From positions 62,001 to 126,000 of the forward strand of contig NZ_BAABFC010000009.1 in assembly GCF_039540575.1 (NCBI RefSeq): a stretch of 64,000 nucleotides of DNA. The letters are read 5' to 3'. The stretch's first letter is position 1, and each line of letters begins with the position of its first letter. Made by a program: the position numbers and the translations under genes. The stretch comes from Pseudaeromonas paramecii. Lineage in GTDB: Bacteria > Pseudomonadota > Gammaproteobacteria > Enterobacterales > Aeromonadaceae. Of the stretch, positions 60,055-64,000 are shown piece after piece. The notes under the pieces are model-generated. The model was not told where the DNA came from. It ran no database searches and worked only from the letters and a program-made list of their open reading frames with translations.

Positions 60055-60842
60055 GCGGTCTCCTTGCCGGTTTCCAGCTCCAGCTGCTGTAAATAATTGA
60101 GCAAGGTGCCATAGGCATGACTGCCTCTGGACTCAGGGGCGAAGATAGAAGGCGGCACATGCTGCAAGCTAGCATCCCGGAACTTGGTATCAATAGGGAT
60201 CACCGAATTCCACACCACATCGCCGTATTCCGCCTTGATCGCCTGCAATGTCTGTAATGACGCCTTGGTGCGTTTGTCAAACATGGTGGGCACTATGGTA
60301 TAGCGAAAGGGAGTAGATCGAGATTTTTCCATAATCTCAAAGGTTTTCACCATCCGCTCCAGACCTTTTAGCGCCAGGAATTCGGTCTGAACCGGCACCA
60401 AGATCCTATCACTGGCCGCTAATGCGTTGACCATCATGACCCCCAGCACCGGCGGACAGTCAATCAGTACGGCATCAAAATCCGGTTCGACACACTGCAA
60501 CGCCCGCTTGATCACAAGCCCCATGCCATCCCGCGTGCCCAAGGTGCGATCCAATGTTGCCAGGGTAATGGATGCCGGCAGCAATGAGATCCCCTCAAAG
60601 GCGGTCCCCAGGGTCAGTCGCAACACCTGTTCACGGGTAGGCTGAGCACTCTGAAACAGCTCATAGAGGGTGCCATCCAACAAGTCCGAGTCGAAATTGA
60701 GGTAACTGGTCAAGGAACCGTGGGGATCCATGTCCAACAGCAATACCCGCTTGCCCTGTCTGGCCAGTAGACCGGCCAATGTCACGACTGTGGTGGTTTT
60801 GCCAACACCACCCTTTTGATTAGCGATAGTCCATACCAGCAT
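60051..60842 (-). CDS. parC: ParC, ParA-like ATPase for polar array positioning
   Basis: 263 aa from ATG 60840-60842 (AGGAAAG upstream). Deviant Walker A NQKGGVGKTTTVVTLAGLLA, then VLLLDMDPHGSLTSYL and VLIDCPPVLGVMMVNAL. Shorter than plasmid ParA and lacks the DNA-binding N-terminus. In Vibrio this ATPase directs chemotaxis arrays to the old and then new pole. Often annotated Soj/ParA; its chemotaxis context and ParP partner identify it. (Not topoisomerase IV ParC.). Confidence 0.88.
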   Translation of the reverse strand: MLVWTIANQKGGVGKTTTVVTLAGLLARQGKRVLLLDMDPHGSLTSYLNFDSDLLDGTLYELFQSAQPTREQVLRLTLGTAFEGISLLPASITLATLDRTLGTRDGMGLVIKRALQCVEPDFDAVLIDCPPVLGVMMVNALAASDRILVPVQTEFLALKGLERMVKTFEIMEKSRSTPFRYTIVPTMFDKRTKASLQTLQAIKAEYGDVVWNSVIPIDTKFRDASLQHVPPSIFAPESRGSHAYGTLLNYLQQLELETGKETA

Positions 60843-60926
60843 GTTTCTTTCCTTTCGCCGCCGGCTGTTGAACAGCCAGCAGGCGCACAAGGTACCACCC
60901 CAAAAAAAAAGATAGGCAAACGTGGG

Positions 60927-62069
60927 TCAGCCCTTAACCTCAACCATGATGCGCTGCGCAATTCGCTCCAGGGGCAACACCTCTGCCGCCAAATCCGCTT
61001 TGACCACGGCCTGGGGCATGCCGTATACGACACAGCTGGCTTCATCCTGTGCCCAGATCACCGAACCATGACCATGCAACAATCTGGCACCATCACGACC
61101 ATCGGCCCCCATGCCAGTCAAGACGATGGCGAGCACCTTGTCGCCATAAACCTTGGCCGCAGAAGCAAAGGTGATATCCACACAGGGCTTGTAATTGACC
61201 TTGTCATTACCATCCATGATGCGAATGCGCGCCCCGCCAGGACGACCATCCACCAACATCTGTCGGCCACCGGGCGCCAGATAAGCCGTTCCCGGCCGCA
61301 AGATATCGCCATCCTCCGCCTCTTTCACGGCAATCTTGCATAAGCCGTTTAGGCGAGAGGCGAACGCAGCAGTGAAAGTCGCCGGCATATGCTGAATCAG
61401 CAAAATAGGATACGGAAAGTCCGCTGGCAGCTGAGTCAACACCGTCTGCAAGGCGACCGGCCCGCCGGTTGAGGTCCCTATTGCCATCAATTGATATTGC
61501 TTGCCAGAACGCTTGAAGTTGACCGGCGCGGCCGGAGCAGCCGTTGTCAAACGTTCACCGGTTGATGCCGTAATTGACGCCCGTTGGCTGATTCGCAACC
61601 CCGCGGCACTAGCCTGAGTCGCGCCAGATGCCGTGCTAGTCGGCAAGGGTCGGGACGGGCTAGCAAAAACCCGGCGCCGAGCGATGGCCTTGACTCTCTG
61701 CTGCAGCAGACTGATGGCTTCCTCTTTATCTCTGGCGATGTCCTCAAATTTCTTCGGCAAGAAATCCAGCGCACCGGCGTCCAGTGCATCCAGCGTCGCC
61801 TTGGCACCTTCATGAGTCAGGGAAGAAAACATCAAGATGGGTGTCGGGGTCCTGGCCATGATTTCACGCACGGCAGAGATGCCATCCATCACCGGCATTT
61901 CGATGTCCATGGTGATGACATCAGGGCGCAAGGAGGCGGCCTTTTCAACCGCCTCCTTGCCATTTTTAGCCGTGTCAACGACCTCCATCATAGGATCCTG
62001 ATTGATGATCTCAGATACCCGTCGACGGAAAAAGCTCGAATCATCAACTACTAATACTTTTACTGCCAT
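60927..62069 (-). CDS. cheB: Chemotaxis methylesterase/glutamine deamidase CheB
   Basis: 380 aa from ATG 62067-62069. Receiver domain: VKVLVVDDSSFFRRR, phospho-acceptor Asp55 in ITMDIEMPVMDG, and SSLTHEGA. Linker of about 65 residues. Catalytic domain: LMAIGTSTGGPVALQ (Ser), LLIQHMPATFT (His) and LTGMGADGRDGA (Asp). Removes methyl groups from receptors when phosphorylated by CheA. Overlaps the open end of cheA only before the chosen start; 84 bases before parC. Confidence 0.96.
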   Translation of the reverse strand: MAVKVLVVDDSSFFRRRVSEIINQDPMMEVVDTAKNGKEAVEKAASLRPDVITMDIEMPVMDGISAVREIMARTPTPILMFSSLTHEGAKATLDALDAGALDFLPKKFEDIARDKEEAISLLQQRVKAIARRRVFASPSRPLPTSTASGATQASAAGLRISQRASITASTGERLTTAAPAAPVNFKRSGKQYQLMAIGTSTGGPVALQTVLTQLPADFPYPILLIQHMPATFTAAFASRLNGLCKIAVKEAEDGDILRPGTAYLAPGGRQMLVDGRPGGARIRIMDGNDKVNYKPCVDITFASAAKVYGDKVLAIVLTGMGADGRDGARLLHGHGSVIWAQDEASCVVYGMPQAVVKADLAAEVLPLERIAQRIMVEVKG

Positions 62070-62097
62070 CTGGTTGTCATTCTCGTCTGGGCGCTCA

Positions 62098-64000
62098 TCA
62101 TCGACGACGAGCATAGGCCTTCAGCAGGCTCGGAATATCCAGAATCAAGGCGATACCACCATCGCTGGTGATGGTAGCGCCGGCCATGCCAGGGGTGCCG
62201 TGCAACAGCTTGTCCAGCGGCTTAATCACCACCTCTTCTTGGCCTATCAGATTGTCCACCACAAAACCTACCTGTTTGGCACCGATCTGGACAATGACCA
62301 CATGGCCCTTATCACGTCGGGTCGGCTTGCGATCCTTGGCCCGAACCAGCCAGTCTTGTAGGTAAAACAAGGGAATCGCCTTCTCACGGACTATGATGGT
62401 CAACTGACCATCCACCATCTTGGAGTTACCCAAGTCCAGGTGGAAAATCTCATTGACGTTGGTAAGCGGCAACGCAAAGGTCTGAGCCCCCACCTCAATC
62501 ATCAGGGTCGGCAAAATGGCCAAGGTCAATGGCACCTTGATCTCAAGGCGTGTACCAACCCCTAATTCGGAATGGATGTAGACAGAGCCATTGAGCTGGC
62601 TGATGCTGGTCTTCACCACATCCATGCCCACACCACGACCAGAAATATCTGATATCTCCTGTTTGGTGGAAAAACCCGGGGCAAAAATGAGGTTATAGGC
62701 CTCGTTGTCGCTCATCCGTGCAGCGGCATCTTGATCCAAGATGCCGCGTTTGATGGCGATCTGCTTGAGCTTCTCGGGATCCATACCAGCACCGTCATCC
62801 TCGATGCACAGTAGGATATGATCCCCCTCTTGCGATGCGCTAAGGGTGATGGTGCCAACCCGTGGCTTACCGGCCTTGGCCCGAATCTCGGGCAACTCGA
62901 CGCCGTGATCACAGGAGTTGCGAACCAAGTGAACAAGCGGATCCGCCAGGGCTTCAACCAAGTTCTTATCGAGATCAGTTTCCTCCCCCTCCATCACCAG
63001 GTTGATCTCTTTCTTGAGACTACGCGCCAAATCGCGAACCACGCGTGGGAAGCGGCCAAATACCTTCTTGATCGGTTGCATGCGGGTCTTCATCACCGCA
63101 CCTTGGAGATCGGCTGTCACCACATCCAGATTGGAAACGGCCTTGCTCATCTCCTCATCATTACTGGCGATACCCAGACTGACTAAGCGGTTACGCACCA
63201 GCACCAATTCACCGACCATATTCATGATCACATCCAGGGTGCGAGTATCCACCCGCACCGTGGTTTCAGCCTGGCTGGCTGCAGGAGGTGCCGACGGAGC
63301 AGACTTAGTTACAGCCGCGGTCTGAGGTTCAACATGCACCGGCTTATCTGCACTCGGCTCTTGCTCGATGCCGGCCTCAGTGTTGGCACCCGGCCCCTTG
63401 CCCTTGCCATGTAATTCATCCAACAACCGCTCGAACTCATCGTCATTGATCAGTCCGTCGGCCTCCTGCTGGGCCTCTACGGTTGGATTGGCCGGTTTAC
63501 CACCATGGGCACCTTTACCATGCAGTTGATCAAGCAGCGCCTCAAACTCATCATCCGTGATGTCACCCTCATCACTGATGACGTCTGCCTTGCTGCCAGG
63601 GGCATTACCAGAACCATGTAATTCATCCAGCAACCGCTCGAACTCATCATCGGTGATGTCATCAATGGAGCCAGCCGCTGTCGACTCCACCGGCATGGAC
63701 ATTGCTGGTTCTGGTTCCGGCCCGGGCTGCGATTTGGCCTGTTTGGCGGCCAACTCTTCGGCTGAGACAGGCTGACTCAGATCATGCAGCGCATGGAGCA
63801 AACTGGCGTCTGCCGCATCAAGGGGCTCACGATTCTGCACCTGGGCGAACATGGCATTGATAGTGTCGAGCGCCTGCAAGATCACATCCATCAACTCGGC
63901 ATCGACTGGACGCTGGCCATTGCGCAGCATATCAAACACATTCTCCGCCCCGTGGCAGATATCTACCAATTCGGTCAGCGAGAGAAAACCAGCCCCGCCC
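62098..64000 (-). CDS. cheA: Chemotaxis histidine kinase CheA (5' end outside window)
   Basis: The C-terminal ~634 residues are visible; the P1 phospho-His lies beyond the right edge. Visible order: end of P1 (LTELVDICHGAENVFDMLRNGQ), an acidic linker with three 17-residue repeats, P3 dimerisation (VRVDTRTLDVIMNMVGELVLVRNRL), P4 kinase (N box HLVRNSCDHGVELPE, G1 DDGAGMDPEK, F/G2 GFSTKQEISDISGRGVGMDVV) and P5 CheW-like domain. All kinase boxes are intact. No classical P2 (CheY-binding) domain is evident; the repeats take that position. Confidence 0.96.
   Translation of the reverse strand, partial: GGAGFLSLTELVDICHGAENVFDMLRNGQRPVDAELMDVILQALDTINAMFAQVQNREPLDAADASLLHALHDLSQPVSAEELAAKQAKSQPGPEPEPAMSMPVESTAAGSIDDITDDEFERLLDELHGSGNAPGSKADVISDEGDITDDEFEALLDQLHGKGAHGGKPANPTVEAQQEADGLINDDEFERLLDELHGKGKGPGANTEAGIEQEPSADKPVHVEPQTAAVTKSAPSAPPAASQAETTVRVDTRTLDVIMNMVGELVLVRNRLVSLGIASNDEEMSKAVSNLDVVTADLQGAVMKTRMQPIKKVFGRFPRVVRDLARSLKKEINLVMEGEETDLDKNLVEALADPLVHLVRNSCDHGVELPEIRAKAGKPRVGTITLSASQEGDHILLCIEDDGAGMDPEKLKQIAIKRGILDQDAAARMSDNEAYNLIFAPGFSTKQEISDISGRGVGMDVVKTSISQLNGSVYIHSELGVGTRLEIKVPLTLAILPTLMIEVGAQTFALPLTNVNEIFHLDLGNSKMVDGQLTIIVREKAIPLFYLQDWLVRAKDRKPTRRDKGHVVIVQIGAKQVGFVVDNLIGQEEVVIKPLDKLLHGTPGMAGATITSDGGIALILDIPSLLKAYARRR
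63400..63657 (-). repeat. Three-copy acidic repeat in the CheA linker
   Basis: Copies at 63607-63657, 63511-63561 and 63400-63450 encode I(T/N)DDEFExLLDxLHGxG. Spacing is 32 and 37 codons centre to centre. The spacers between copies are dissimilar, so the units are conserved as peptides. Position fits the LID region of Vibrio CheA that binds ParP. Confidence 0.85.

Noticed and set aside
60051..60842. Plasmid-type ParA partition gene, or topoisomerase IV ParC
   Set aside because: No parB or parS is nearby, and the gene sits between cheB and a ParP-type gene in a chemotaxis operon, so it is the array-positioning ATPase.
1..64000. CRISPR arrays, insertion sequences, prophage genes, tRNA or rRNA genes
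   Set aside because: None seen: no regularly spaced repeats, no transposase- or integrase-like translation, and no cloverleaf-like sequence noticed in the gaps.

Overview
The window is a chromosomal segment of a flagellated, diderm gammaproteobacterium. The markers are a Vibrio/Aeromonas-type polar chemotaxis cluster (cheA, cheB, parC, parP, cheW), raiA-pheL-pheA, an aroF-tyrA operon with a TyrR box, divergent rnhA/dnaQ, a CRP-type promoter and an RfaH-type JUMPstart element. Aeromonadales (Aeromonadaceae-like) fits best, with Vibrionales relatives as the alternative. This is inferred from gene content and order; the species cannot be read from the window.

Region 1 (1-28.9 kb) is one long minus-strand surface polysaccharide locus. 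Reading in the transcription direction, it opens with a JUMPstart/ops element (about 28.88 kb). Next come wzi, a large Wza-like SLBB export protein and wzz, then a yjbEFGH/gfcABCD-type module and wecA. The O-antigen/capsule genes follow: rfbB, rfbA, a FdtA-like ketoisomerase, a half-length NDP-hexose 2,3-dehydratase, a Gfo/Idh/MocA reductase, six glycosyltransferases, wzx, wzy, gmd, fcl, gmm, manC and manB. The last gene, cut by the window edge, is an MBL-fold nuclease resembling rjg, which borders the Vibrio O-antigen/capsule locus. The design is Wzx/Wzy-dependent synthesis started on undecaprenyl phosphate by WecA, with GDP-fucose and an unusual dTDP-deoxysugar as donors. Genes between about 8 and 16 kb are visibly AT-rich, as is usual for exchanged O-antigen genes.

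Region 2 (29-45.5 kb) is mostly housekeeping: galE, ackA, a TIGR03503-type membrane protein with dnaQ, rnhA, a YafS-like methyltransferase, gloB, mltD, a MacA-MacB-outer-membrane-lipoprotein efflux operon preceded by an EEP-family lipoprotein and a YeeZ-like reductase, and a LacI/GalR-family regulator with a candidate operator and structured leader downstream of it.

Region 3 (45.5-56 kb) holds slt, a GAF-PAS-GGDEF-EAL protein, raiA, pheL-pheA with a readable attenuator, aroF-tyrA, and mlaA, which here has no lipobox cysteine.

Region 4 (56-64 kb) holds an orphan FliK-like / FlhB-C-terminal-like pair convergent with the chemotaxis operon cheA-cheB-parC-parP-cheW-DUF2802. cheA is cut by the right edge and carries three copies of an acidic linker repeat.

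The strongest candidate for something undescribed is the 14.2-17.2 kb sugar module. It predicts a 2,6-dideoxyhexose made with a single-domain 2,3-dehydratase and no visible 4-ketoreductase or aminotransferase.
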